From positions 135,741,680-135,805,679 of the forward strand of contig CM035806.1 in assembly GCA_020466095.1 (NCBI GenBank): a DNA stretch of 64,000 nucleotides. The letters run 5' to 3'. Shown here one piece after another: positions 31,424-43,490 of the stretch (positions within the stretch are counted from its first letter, which is position 1; each line of letters starts with the position of its first letter). The translations under genes and the position numbers were made by a program. This stretch comes from Chlorops oryzae. Its lineage: Eukaryota; Arthropoda; Insecta; Diptera; Chloropidae. Below the pieces are notes generated by a model. The model did no database searches, was not told the DNA's origin, and saw only the letters and a list, made by a program, of their open reading frames with translations.

Positions 31424-32985
31424 TTAACCCTCTAAACATCTCCTCTCGTCCGGACGGTTGGAACCTCCTGGAACCACCGTTAAGTAATCCGTCAAGAGGC
31501 CGTCATAAGCAAATTGCTCAAATAGTCTGTTGTTGTCGGTCAATTTATGTCCGTCCTTGTGCGCCTCTTTCGAGCGCAGTTGATGGGCCCTTCGACGCTC
31601 CTCTGTGCGAAGCTTCGTCATGATACTGGCCGATGCCGATTTCACTACTGCCCAATTCTCAGCCGTATCGAGCATTTTCCCAACTAGGTTCGCTACTGTT
31701 GGATGCACCCCAAATTCAAGCGCTATTTCCTCTCGCTCCCTCTCAAAACCAGGGCATTCGAATAAGACGTGAGACGCATTCTCAGGGCTCTCTGGGCATA
31801 TGGGGCAACAAGGATTGTCTTCGTGGTTGAACCGATGAAGGCATTTCTTAAAACACCCACGTCCACTGAAAATCTGGGTGAGATAAAAGTCCAGCTCTCC
31901 ATGCCGTCTTTCTACCCAAGGTTTAATATAGGGTACCAGAGAATGTGTCCATCTTCCTTTATCAGACGTGGTCCACCTGCTTTGCCACTCTTGTAGGCTG
32001 CTTACCCGTTCCTGCGCTTTGTTAGCGTATGCACTCTCATGCACGCGTTTGACTTCCCGTATCATGATGTCAATTGGAAGAGTTGCTGCCAAAACCCCAG
32101 CTGCATCGTCGGATATGGTACGAAATGCACTAATAATAATAAATAATCCGTATGTCACTCAGTCGGCGAACTGAGCGAATGCCGCTTATATATTTATGTT
32201 GTACGTTTAAGGGTCGCATCACCCCAGGCTGGTGCTGCGTAAAGCAGAACAGATGTTGTTACTTTAGCAAGGAGCTTCCTTGTGCTTGTGCGGGGACCTC
32301 CAATGTTCGCCATAATACGCGATAGTGCACTGTTCACTCTAGACGCCTTCTTCTGGATTGCCTCGAGGTGGCATTTGAAGCTCATGCGGGAATCGATCCT
32401 CACTCCTAAGTACATTAAGAATGGGACGGATGTGACTCTATGTGGACCTGCCGTAAAGGTAATTGTTTCCAGCGCCTTTCTTGTGGTCAAGAGCACGGCC
32501 TCGGTTTTTTTCCGTTGCAAGCTCCAACTGCAGAGTATTTAGGGAGTGCGTTACCCTCGATATTGATTCGCTGCATAGAAGTTGCGTTCTTTCCACAGTT
32601 TTTGCCACTACAACAAGGGCAATGTCATCCGCGTATCCAACCAGTGTTGCTCCATCTGGAAGGGTTGTTCGCAGGACCTCATCGTACAATACGTTCCAGA
32701 AAAGGGGGCCAAGGACCGAGCCTTTCGGAGCGCCTTTCGAGACTGTCGTGTTTCTTGTAACTCGTTGCAAATAATTAGGCACCGCAAATCTTCTGAGCGC
32801 TCTCATTATTAATGGCCAGCTCGCTGACTTGAACGCATTTTTGACGTCAAGGGTGATTACCGCGCAGTACTTCTTCGTACCCCATCTCCATCGAGTTCCA
32901 CTTGTTGCTTCCTGAGCAATGTTCGTCACTGCTTCGATTGCGTTTATGGATTTACCTGGTGTGAACCCAGAGAGTCCACCAGTCC
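31424..32985 (-). pseudogene. R1-like non-LTR retrotransposon fragment
   Basis: Three frames on the - strand join into the 3' half of a non-LTR pol. First come a reverse transcriptase core (VITLDVKNAFKSASW, GAPKGSVLGPLFWNVLYD, VGYADDIALV; from 32985) and the thumb (FLMYLGVRIDSRMSF, LLYAAPAWGD). Then comes a C-terminal region with a zinc-knuckle-like CPICPESPENASHVLFEC (31750-31805). The arrangement fits the R1/LOA-type group. It is 5'-truncated and has frame changes near 32480 and 32175, so it is dead. Confidence 0.85.
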
Positions 32986-32999
32986 ACCAGATTTACTGG

Positions 33000-33510
33000 G
33001 ATTGTTGTCTTTTTTAGCAACGTAGTGGTTTTTCATACAAAATATACATAGTTGGCCCCAGGCTTGAGGACAGTCGTATATACTTAGTACGCAATAGTTT
33101 AAAATATCTCCTAGACGACGTTATACTTAACTATTGTTATCAAAATTATACTTTTTGAACTTTTTAACAGACGCAAGAGATTGTCTTCGGTACAAATATT
33201 TAAAAATATAGAAAATATAATACATCATACATTTTGCAGAAATTTGTTAGCGCGAGCTAAAATTTTAATTGAGGGGAGCCCACGAATGCTAGCAATTCTG
33301 ACAATTGAAAGTGTATGTATGTATGTCGCAGTGTTTGCGAGTTTTTTTTTTTTTGTTTTTGTTTTTAATTAGTGCTTCAGTTTTATGTCATTCTATGGTG
33401 TCCATGCTAACCTGGGCTCGCTGCTTTTCGCTGTTTTCGTTTGACTTCGTTTAAAGCTTGCAACGTCGGGGCGCGCCCTTCACTCATTCAGTAGTCACCT
33501 ACAAATGCTT
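33000..33510. other. Non-coding DNA, nothing recognised
   Basis: No supported gene or repeat end. Confidence 0.4.
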
Positions 33511-34013
33511 TTTATACTCGACATACTCTGTGTCGAGGGTATATTGCGTTTGTGCGGTTCTGTGTAACACACAGAACCAGTCGATATAGACGATAAAAAA
33601 TATATATAGAAATGATCATCGTCACCAGGAGATTCAATTTAGCCATGTACGTCCGTCTGTCTGTCCGCACGTCTGTCTGTCTGTCCGTTTTCAGTTTTCT
33701 AGTCGAAGGAGTTGAGCTATCTTGACGAAAAATTTCGTATATGTCGGACGATACAGTAATAATTAACCAACGTCGAGATATCTGACCTAATGATCGTGAT
33801 CGTAAGCCGGGTAAATTCTAGGAAGAAAAGGGCAGTTAAAAAAAAAAAAATTTAACAAAACTCCGAATATGAGGCCCTAAATGACCTTAAAATCTCCAGA
33901 ATACCATGTCTTGATGGAAATAAGCTCAGTGACTGTTTTCAAATATGTTTAAACACACATGTCCTAGCCGGGTATTGTATGGTCAGGATCGCCTGACTAT
34001 AGCACCTTTACTT
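33511..34013 (+). repeat. Family-2 dispersed repeat, shortened copy
   Basis: Has the atactcgacatactctgtg start, the GTCY run (gtccgtctgtctgtccgcac) and the TCAGGATCGCCTGA hairpin end, but lacks the middle part. Confidence 0.75.
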
Positions 34014-34382
34014 TTTATTCATTTTAATGAAATTTTTGTTCTCTTCCTCTGTTCCTTACATCTCTATTGCCTTCACCGATTCCTCTTGCCCGTTCGCCCA
34101 TTTCCCTATTTTATTGCGAATAACTGTTTGCTGTTGGCTTTGTGGCAAAAGTTCACCGAACCGACAGCGCTATGAAAGGATTTCTTTGTTTTTAACCAGC
34201 TCCAAATGAGTGAATGGGGTATGATGAAGAGGCAAAAAACATGTTGTATTTTAAATTGAGTCGACGCCCGTAAACATGCCTTTGCTATACATATATAAAC
34301 ACCATCGATGTAAAAAAATTTATGATGGAAAATTCGATAAGTATGCTACCACGAAATTCGATATTATTGTTTTGCAAATATT
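34014..34382. other. Non-coding DNA, nothing recognised
   Basis: nemo intron sequence between a family-2 repeat and a tetranucleotide microsatellite. Confidence 0.4.
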
Positions 34383-34573
34383 TTCATACATACATATATA
34401 CATACATACATACATACATACATACATACATACATACATACATACATACATACATACATACATACATAATACATACATACATATATAATACATACATACA
34501 TACATACATACATACATACATACATACATACATACATACATACATACATACATACATACATACATACATACAC
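34383..34573 (+). repeat. (CATA)n microsatellite next to a nemo splice acceptor
   Basis: About 190 bp of CATA units with one interruption (34466-34494). It ends only 75 bp before the exon at 34648. Tyr/Met/Cys-type frames here are artefacts. Confidence 0.95.
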
Positions 34574-34647
34574 ACAGTAAGAAAAATTAATTCTAAACGT
34601 TCGTTTACGAAACACGAATGGTAATAGAAAATTTTTTATTATTACAG

Positions 34648-34777
34648 GGCAGTCACAGATCCCCGGGATGGACGCAGAGTCGCACTCAAGAAGCTGCCGA
34701 ATGTCTTTCAATCACTGGTCTCATCGAAACGTGTGTTTCGGGAATTAAAAATGCTCTGCTTTTTCAAGCACGAAAAT
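34648..34777 (+). CDS. nmo: nemo (Nemo-like kinase) exon: kinase N-lobe
   Basis: Nemo/NLK is a proline-directed MAPK-like Ser/Thr kinase acting in Wnt/Wingless, planar polarity and related signalling. This 130-nt exon begins after ttattattacag and ends before gtaagt. It starts with one base completing a Trp codon, then reads AVTDPRDGRRVALKKLPNVF and on to ELKMLCFFKHEN. VALKK carries the ATP-binding Lys and the Glu of FRELKML is the helix-C Glu. Flies and vertebrates share this segment almost unchanged. The preceding exon, which should encode the Gly-rich loop ending GVVW, was not found upstream in the window. Joins in phase 0 to 60926. Confidence 0.97.
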
Positions 34778-34783
34778 GTAAGT

Positions 34784-37079
34784 CCATTTTGTTTTCTTTC
34801 TTCTTCTTCTTCTTCTTCTTCTTCTTCCTCCTCATTGCATGTTCAATTTCCCGTTCATTATGCAAAAACTTGAAAAGAAAAAACCCCCCATTTTAAGTGG
34901 TCTTCGCTTCCAAACTCAAACTCAATCCTCACTTAAATGTTAAACTCGGAAATGTGTGAAGCGATGGGGTTTTTAAGTATGAATATTCAAGAAGCTTTCA
35001 ACCAACGCAGGAATGTGTTTTGAAAACTCCGAAAAGAAGTTAAAAAAAAAAAAAAGAACTCGCACCGAAGAACTTTAAGTGTCACTGGATCGGCCTGTGA
35101 AAACCAGCAAATGCCCGCCGTCGGGCGTTGCAACATATCACCATACGTTACATTTGCAACATCCGCATGTGTAGCTTGTGCCACATACTTATGAAACTCG
35201 AACTTCCCTGCAGTATTCTGGACTAACTCAAGTGTAGCCTTCGGTCAGTCCTTCATGTTACCAGTACTAGTGCCCTCGTAATTGCACTTGTAATGCATTC
35301 AAATACCTTTTTAACATGGGCCTGTCATTTGGAGAGGGACTAGTCCGCAAAACGGCTGACCGTACGTCAGTTTTTTTGGGTCAATTGACGTAATTTTGTC
35401 TGGTCTTAGGATACTCAAAAAAGGCATATAAAAATCCAATTTTTTTATATATATTCTAAGTTGATAAAAGTGTCATTTACCGGCTATCCTTAAACCAAGC
35501 CGTATATTACCGACCGCCGGCTAGCCGAATTCGATGGAGCGAACTGCCATAATATAACCGATAGGATGTGGACCGGTCAAAGGCCAGTTCTTCTTAGGAA
35601 ATTGACCGGACCGCACGAACAAGCCACACAGATATACGTGCATCTCAAATTTCTAGACAAACATCCAATAGGAACGGTCTACTTGAACCTATTTGCTGAC
35701 TCACATAATGAGGTACATGTCTCATTCCACTTGTGTCGTTTCCTCTTATTTCTCACTTCTATTATACGACCCACATGCGGCGATAACGCATCTTAGAGTT
35801 TTGCGTTCTGACGTTAATCATCTCGAAGACAACCACAAATATTTCAAATGATCCTTTGAAGTATGCATGTCAGCATTTAATGTATAATAATGTCTATAAA
35901 AATTTTAAATATAAACTCATGAATTCTTACCTGCAGGGCTTAGTTGCAGCTTTTACATTATTCTATACATATATACCATACACACCATATTTATATATAT
36001 ATACCTATGTATATGTAGCAAAAAAGGAATCTCAGGATCGGAAATGTTCCCCCAAAAACATTGACATGCATACTTTGAGGGGTTAATTTAAATAACTATA
36101 TTTGGTTGACTTCCTCATTTCGTATGCTCGATTAACTCACCTTGAAGCGGAACGTTCAAATGAAAACGCCCAAAGGCATGCTAGTTGGTTGCTTCATTCG
36201 AGGACTGGATTTCGCAAACAGAGACCGCAATTCATAAGCTGGCCTCGGGGTCAAAGTTCAAGGATAATTGACACGAGGAACGGTTAAGAAAACCCAAAGG
36301 CATATTTTGTTAACTTCAATCGAGATGGTAATTTAACAAAACAATTAATGCTGCCTCATGTAGTCAGGACTACCTTGAAGGGAACGTTAAATGACAACGA
36401 CCCAAACAGCATGTTAGTTAATTGCTTAATTCAAGAGGATGATTTAAACGAGACCCACATAAGTGGCCGCTTGATAGCACGAGAGTTAAATAATACGACC
36501 AGACATCTACATTTCGTTAAATATTTCGAAAAGTCCGATATTTTGGCAGTTTGTGAGTTTATGTAGACAGACCCTAGATATGAAAATACCCAAGAAATGA
36601 TCACTCATTCTAGAATTTGATTTAACATCAGTTGTGCGCCCGTGAACACTTAGCTACGAAGGAGTTAAATATTCGTCAAAATGCTAACTCCTTCGAAGAT
36701 AAAAAACGTTCGAGGCAGACGACGGAATTTTAGGACAGACCCAGTACTGGAAGCGTACTAAAATCGACATTCTCAAGTTGTTCTAACTCATTTCTGATAA
36801 TATTATTTTGTCATGTTCTACTCAACTGTTCTGGTTTAACATTACAACAAGGCGGAAAGGACGTCAGAAAACCCTGAACACAGAGGTCATGGGCTATAAA
36901 TGGAAATTCGAGTGATACTTAATCATTTCTTGTGTCAATTAAGAGGTACATAGTGACTAGGTTCGGACAAATACAAAACGCTAAAAATCGACACAGAGAT
37001 ATCGATGAATGGAGAATTGAGTATATTAGACTGGATAGAGGAATTAAGAGAATTCTGTGAGCGGATCAGTAATAGAATG
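34784..37079. other. Intron DNA with weak internal repeats
   Basis: (TTC)n at 34798-34826. Between about 36130 and 36600 several diverged units share ccttgaag.ggaacgtt, aaatgacaacg and cccaaa.gcatgttagtta, like an old tandem or dispersed repeat. No gene supported. Confidence 0.35.
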
Positions 37080-37396
37080 ATGGATTACGAGATAGAGAGT
37101 GGATTAGAGAGAAACGATAGAGATAAGAGGGAAGAGATAGTTGGATAGATGAGAGGAATTAGTATAGATTAGAGAGGTGATAGAGACTAGAGAAGAGGGG
37201 ATAGAGATAGAGATAGAGAGGGATAGAGATAGAGATAGAGAGGGATAGAGATAGAGATAGAGATAGAGAGGGATAGAGATAGAGAGGGATAGAGAGGGAT
37301 AGAGAGGGTAGAGATAGAGAGGGATAGAGATAGAGAGGGATAGAGATAAAAGAGGGATAGAGATAGACACAGATAGAGATAGACAGATAGAGAGAC

Positions 37397-37429
<33 letters not shown>

Positions 37430-37592
37430 CAGAGAAGAGATGAGAGAGAGAGAGAGAGAGAGAAGAGAGAAGAAGAGAGAGAGAGAAAGAGAGAGAGAGA
37501 AAGAGAGTGAGAGAGGAAGAGAGTGAGAGAGAAGGAGAAAGAGAGGGAGAGAAAGAAAGAGAAAGAAAGAGAAAGAAAGAGAAAGAGAGAGA
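37080..37592 (+). repeat. (GATAGA)n / (GA)n microsatellite region
   Basis: About 500 bp of gatagagataga and GA units ending directly at a non-LTR retroelement fragment. Confidence 0.95.
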
Positions 37593-38260
37593 GAGACATC
37601 TATATAAATGACATTCCTGATAAACATAGACATAATGAAATTAATATGCACGCAGATGACGTCCAACCTACAATTAAACGTAATAAATAATTGGGGTCTA
37701 TCATCAGGAATATCGACCGTAATTGACGATGTATGTATGTAAATGTGCATTACTACATGGGCGTCCTTCAGTGGGCCTCAAATTAATGCAAATAAATCTA
37801 AGTGTCTCATAATTAGTCAGCGGTAATTTAGCCTTGAAAATGTACCACCCGTCACCATTGATGGTCAAGTAATTGAGTTTTCCAGCACCGCGAAAAGCCT
37901 TGGAATCATATTTAACCGTACGTTGGCTACTGGAAAAATTTATGGTCCATTACGGTCCTTATGCAACATGTCAATGCAACAGCACACACCTCAGTCAATT
38001 AGACTGCTCTTGTGCCGTATCTGCATAAATATCTTGCAGCAAGTCTGCTTTACGGTTGCGAACTCTTTGCTAATTTAGCTTTTAACAATATGGAAGATAG
38101 TGTCTAGCCTTATAGTCATTTGATAATCGGAATGTCCTTCGATAGTCACCTCAAGTTAAAAACCTAAGTGTTTTTGCCAAAAAATAGTCCTATCCGCTGT
38201 AAAAAGCTTCTCTTGGAACGACAATTTTTTATCTTTTCAATCCGTCTCTGGAATCTGCTC
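37593..38260 (+). pseudogene. Decayed jockey/I-type reverse transcriptase fragment
   Basis: Translated + strand pieces in shifting frames resemble a non-LTR reverse transcriptase: YINDIPDKHR, then HADDVQ (the YADD box with the first residue changed), a region like INANKSKCLIIS, then VTIDGQVIEF, SLGIIFN and IYGPLRSLCN. Stops and frame changes show it is dead. Confidence 0.65.
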
Positions 38261-41200
38261 CCTTCTCAATTGCCATCAGCTTCAAGGCACCACATAAACT
38301 ATAGTTATCAACTTGGCTAATACAATATAATAATCGGCATTCTCTAGCCGATCCCGAAGCCGAAAATTTAAAATTGGCCGAACATGCCGAATAAGAAAGC
38401 CGTGGCCGAACGGTCCGAATCGGTCGGACGGACACTACTGAACATGTCAATGTATGTACGTATGTATCTATGTATGTCTTTCTATGCGAAGCTGCCAGTG
38501 GCTCCATTTATTTAGATTCATAGACGCGAACCGTCGCTCGACGTCTCGGGGCAGATAAGTGTCATGCATACTAAACGCTCACTCGGCATGCTCGAGCATT
38601 CCTAACCGCGTTTCCCGCTTTCCCCGCTGTCTTCTTCGTGTCTACAGGCTGGCTCGCTGGCTGACTGGCTCAAACGACAATTTCAATTCGTTTCGTTTAT
38701 TTGCTGCTTCGTTCGTTCGTTCAGGTTTTCTCAATTTAATTTTTCATTCTATTGCGACAAGTGGAAGCGCGTGATTTACGCCCAAAATTCATGCGAAGGC
38801 AGGAAAACTGTCGAGGGCTCCCACGACACGCGGCAGGTGCAGCCGATTTCCTGTTCTCTGCTTTGAAGGTTTGGGTTTGTTTTTAGATACTCTATTCTTA
38901 ATTTCTTTAAAATTGAGTTCTCCCTTCGCTCCGTTCCGTCTGAATTTCTACAAAGATTCTTTTCAAAAATGCAAATATATATTCCTGCCAGTATTTAGTA
39001 AGTATTTTCCACCACTTGATTCGACAAATTTTTTCCTTTAAATTACTCACTCAACGCAAAGCCATTACCCATTACTTATAAAAATCGTTTTATCTGAAAA
39101 ATACTTCTCGTGCATGCCTTAAACTATGCTATGAATTTTTAAATTCCGCAATTTCGCTCTCGACGAAACATGCTAAAATACGTGGTACAAGTATACAAGG
39201 TAGCGCCAATTCAGGGCTGTGACTTAGCAAATAAAAAAGAGAGAATCGTTGTGGTTGAGAGAACGAGAAAGAGAAAGAGGCTCACACGCACGAGGACACG
39301 TGACGCAGTGCGTCGACTACAATTACTGATGCGCCTGAGATACCAAAATCTGAATACTTAATTTATTTATATTTGTTCTTAAATCAATTACTTTTCCAAT
39401 TTGTCGCCTGCTGTGATTATCATTATTCGAATTCGGATCATGGCCTATTATATCGATCATGGCTACTGTGTACATTCCTTCCTTGTTTTTAAAGTTTGTG
39501 TGCTCGCCACTCTGGAGAAGAATCATTGAATTCACCCCTGCATTTTTAATAAATACTACGATTATTTAATCTTCCTCACTGTCTGAATTTATTACAACAT
39601 AAAGTACTTATAATTATCTTTTCAATCCCGATTTCAGAATGACATAAGGCTTAAATTACGATTTTTTATGAATTTTTAAATCAAATCCCTAAAAGCAGCA
39701 AAAAAAAACAATTTTTTTAAAAATTTGTTTAAAAATAGTTAAACTTTGAAGACGAACTATGGCATTCTGAAGCTTTTGGTTAGAAAACTAATCACGGATC
39801 CGTGATATTGAAGAAATTTCCTATCGATTGGTGTATCATTTTGTCGAATTCGCGACATACCAAATTGTGCCGTCGACGCACTGTGCGTGACACCGATTAC
39901 ATTTGAATAAACGAAATCAATTCGCACCATGATCAGTGCCGGCCACGGAAGCAAGCTAGAAGCAAAAAGAGCGTAAGCACTCGTATGTACACAAAATTGC
40001 TTTCAAATGAGAAACAAAGCGAGACGGAGCTGCGTCGGATGAAGCTAGATGAGAACGTAAATTTTGTTCAGCCTTGATAGACTTCGAAGAAAATGAATAT
40101 TTTATACTTCAGGAATTTTTTCATCGTTGTTCTTAACATTCAGTTATTTTATTATATAATATATAAGTATAAATTCAGCACATCATTGGTTTTTCCAATA
40201 ATTATCTTCTCTACACTGTAAATTTTCAAGATAAAAGAGCTCAAGATGAGCTGAAAAAGCTCCAAAATGACCCATCCCTACTTCCTGGACGAGGTGTCGA
40301 GTTTTTGCGACATATCGATCCAGGGACATACCCAGTTCAAAAGAATAAAATTTTTCGGCTCTAAGAAAAATGTATGCAATTTTGTATGAAAACATCTACA
40401 ACTGTTTCTCGCTGTGTAATGTGCACGCATACAAACGCAATTAGTAAATGTTGTGGTGGCCGGCACTGACCATGATCGATGTGTATTGATGAACATTTTA
40501 GTTTTCTTTCGGGAAATGGAAATGGGCCGTGACTGATGGGAGCGAGGGAGCATTCCCAATAGAGCATAAGAGCATTAAGGAATGATGCCGCTGAGTGGTT
40601 GAATTGATGAGAACGTTTTTATTTATTTTTTCTCGATTTTCGCTCCACTATTGTCGAACTTTCGATAGACAAAGACGAGTCCATGTCAAGGGCGAAGTTC
40701 CATCGAAATGGATATAAATATAATTTCCTGTCTCTTCTCACTCCCTCTTTCCCATGATGTTGTGTTTGCTGATTCCGAATACATTTTCAATTAATAGTGG
40801 GAAAAGACACCTAGTTGCAAATAAGGGGAAGTCCTCTACTAAGCGATGCATCACTTGAAGTATCCCAAGCACTGTCAATAGGCATTACTTCTCTTGGCAG
40901 TCTTTGAGCAGGGAAAAGGTGATGTGTTCAAAGAATAGGGTTTGTTTTTTTTTTTTTTATCAAAAAGTTGCATATTTTCAGGATTGAACTAAAATGTAAA
41001 AGCAAAACGCAAAACCAAAACTTTTTTTGAACACTTCACTTTCTGCCTGCTCATGAGAGGCGGTGGGAAGACCTACCCAAGGCGGCCATGCTCGAACAAA
41101 GTAGATGTGTAAAAGTTATTGGAAAAGTGTATGATATCCCCTCGCCTACGAATGTTCAAATGATCAATCCGGAGAGCATTAAATTTGCAACTGGGTAGGC

Positions 41201-41565
41201 AAGCGACAACGAAATGAAACTTGAATCGGAAATATAGGCGTGACTCTGAGAAGCTGTTGTTGTTGCTGTAAAATTAGTAAAGTAGTAGTAGTAGTAGAAG
41301 TAGCTGCACAAGAAGTGCCCAAAAGAATGCTATGATTTATTGCACACAGCGTTCTGAGATAGAACATTTCATGTACTGGACAAGAAGTGCCCACAGTGCC
41401 AATCGGTCAAATGGATAACAACAAAAAGTCATATTTGCAGCTCCCAAAAGTATGCATATAAATATTTAGAATATTTTCGATAGTGAGGTATACATGTCTA
41501 TTTTAAACATATATTGAACAGCCAAGTTTTTCGAAGCTGCGTTGGGTTGGTTGTGACGGGGTTTT
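38261..41565. other. Intron DNA, no gene recognised
   Basis: No frame resembling a known protein. 38520-38880 and 39230-39320 are somewhat more GC-rich. (GTA)n near 41283-41300. Confidence 0.4.
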
Positions 41566-41652
41566 TTTTATACCCAGCGTAAGCGGGGTATATTAGTTTT
41601 GTGCGAATCTTGTAACAGCCAGAACTAAGCTCCGTAGATATAGACATATATA

Positions 41653-42941
41653 TTAGGTGTAGTAAAAAGAAATCCATTATTTTTCCATTAAATTGAGGGC
41701 TTTATTTAAGATAGTTAGAATGACCCGATTTAGGTCAAATATGCGCCGTTTTGTTCGATAAATTGTTGCCATTTTAAAGGTAATTTCATTATGCCTCTCT
41801 CATAGAAGCCCTCGTTCCTATTAGCAAAAAATTGAGACAGTCGAATTTCAGAAGCCTCTCTTGAAGCGAATGTTTCACCAGCAAAATTGTTCGCCATGGA
41901 CAGGAACAGATGGTAATCACTTGGTGCCAGGTCCGGACTATAAGGTGGATGCAGAAGAACCTCCCAACCAAACTCCCGGAGCTTCTGGCGAGTCACTATC
42001 GATGTGTGTGGCCTGGCGTTGTCCTGATGGAACACAATTCCTCTCCTATTGGCCAAAGCTGGCCGCTTATGGGCGATTGCTTCCTTCAGACGGTCCAATT
42101 GTTGACAGTAGAGTTCCGAGTTAAGAGTTTTGCCGTATGGGAGCAGCTCATAGTAGATAATTCCCTGCCAATCCCACCAAACACACAGCAAAACCTTCCT
42201 GGCCGTCAATCCTGGCTTGGCCACCGTTTCCGCCGGTTCACCGTGTTTCGACCACGACCGTTTTCGCTTGACGTTGTCGTAAGTGACCCACTTTTCATCA
42301 CCAGTCACCAACCGCTTCAGAAATGGGTCGATTTTGTTGCGGTTCAGCAGCGATTCGGAGATGGAAATTCGGTCTATGAGGTTTTTTTTGCGTTAACTCG
42401 TGTGGCACCCATACATCGAGCTTCTTTGTGTATCCAGCCTTATTCAAATGGTTCCAAACGGTTTTTTGTGCAATCTTTAGCTCTTTTGCAATCGAAACAG
42501 TGCTAACATGACGGTCGGACTCGATAATTTCCATGATTTTATCGACATTTTCGAAAATTGGCCTTCCAGTGCGTGGTGCATCCTTAACATCGAAGTTACC
42601 GGAACCAAATCGACGAAACCAAAATTGCGCATGATTGGCTGTTACAGTATCAGGTCCATAAACGCTATTCACATTTTCAGCCGCCTGGCTTGCGTTTTCT
42701 CCCTTATCGAAGAAAAACTGTAAAATGTAGCGAATTTTCTCTTTGCTGATGTCCATCTTTGACAAGCTCTCAAACAAAACTGAATCAATCAATCAAAAAA
42801 GTGTCAAAAAAGCTTTTTTAGTAGGAACTGTGATCTTTCTAATGCCCCCTAGCGGAACACGATCGGACTTATACAACGCGAGATGCAGATAAATAACGCC
42901 ATCTATTGGAAAAATAATGGATTTCTTTTTACTACACCTAA
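41653..42941 (-). mobile_element. mariner transposon, nearly intact
   Basis: 1289 bp with perfect 35-bp inverted ends (TTAGGTGTAGTAAAAAGAAA...) flanked by TA on both sides. It carries one transposase on the - strand. Length, TA target and ends are standard for mariner. Confidence 0.95.
41730..42792 (-). pseudogene. mariner transposase with one frameshift
   Basis: DNA transposase that would cut and paste the element at TA. The N-terminal part (42792-42298) has the paired helix-turn-helix DNA-binding region and the WVPHEL motif. The C-terminal part (42311-41730) has the DD34D triad: VTGDEKW, HQDNARPH and SPDLAPSDYHLF, with 34 residues between the second and third Asp. The frame changes at an 8-A homopolymer (42382-42389) where 7 would keep it open. 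So the lesion is one extra base, either real or an assembly error. Confidence 0.92.
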
Positions 42942-43490
42942 TATATATTCTTGATCAGGATCAAAAACTGAATCGATTTAGACATGTCCGTCTGTTTCCG
43001 GATCTCCTCCGAAATGGCTGGACCAACCAAGTCGAAATTTGGCACACAGGTATATCGGGATCCGAGTATGATCCTAAGTAAAAATGGGAGACATCCGCCC
43101 ACTGCCACGCCCACAAATGAATATAATGTGTTTTCAGTAAAATGCTTGTAACTTGCGAACCGCTCAACACATTTCATTGATATTTGATATACTGGTAAAC
43201 TACGAAAAGGGACATATCCTGGGAAAAAATGGACGCCGTCCTTCTCGAGCCACGCCCACAAATAAGCCCACAAATAAGGGCTCATCGTTACTTGTGAAGT
43301 AAAAGTCGTAGAAGCTTCAAATTCGCAACATAGGTTGACCAAGGCGAATGAAAGGTGTAGGGAAAAAATTTATATGGCCCGCCCACTGCCACGCCCACAA
43401 ATGGAGATTTTTCTTATCATTGTGCGACAATAATGTCGGGACGCTGGGTATTTCAAAGTCGGGCTTGACCGACTTTAGCTTTCTTACTTG

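Larger units (their letters stand above)
41566..43490 (+). repeat. Family-1 repeat interrupted by mariner
   Basis: Begins ttttatacccagcgtaagcg, breaks at the TA at 41651-41652, and resumes at 42942 with the core and GTCY motifs. It ends with the AAGTCGGGCTTGACCGACTT hairpin and cttacttg. Its 43157-43200 segment shows the pre-insertion target of the LTR element. Confidence 0.8.

Noticed and set aside
34320..34711. Tyr/Met/Cys-repeat and Thr/Tyr/Ile/His-repeat frames
   Set aside because: They come from the (CATA)n microsatellite on either strand.
41861..42506. Frames on the + strand within mariner
   Set aside because: Shadows of the transposase encoded on the - strand.
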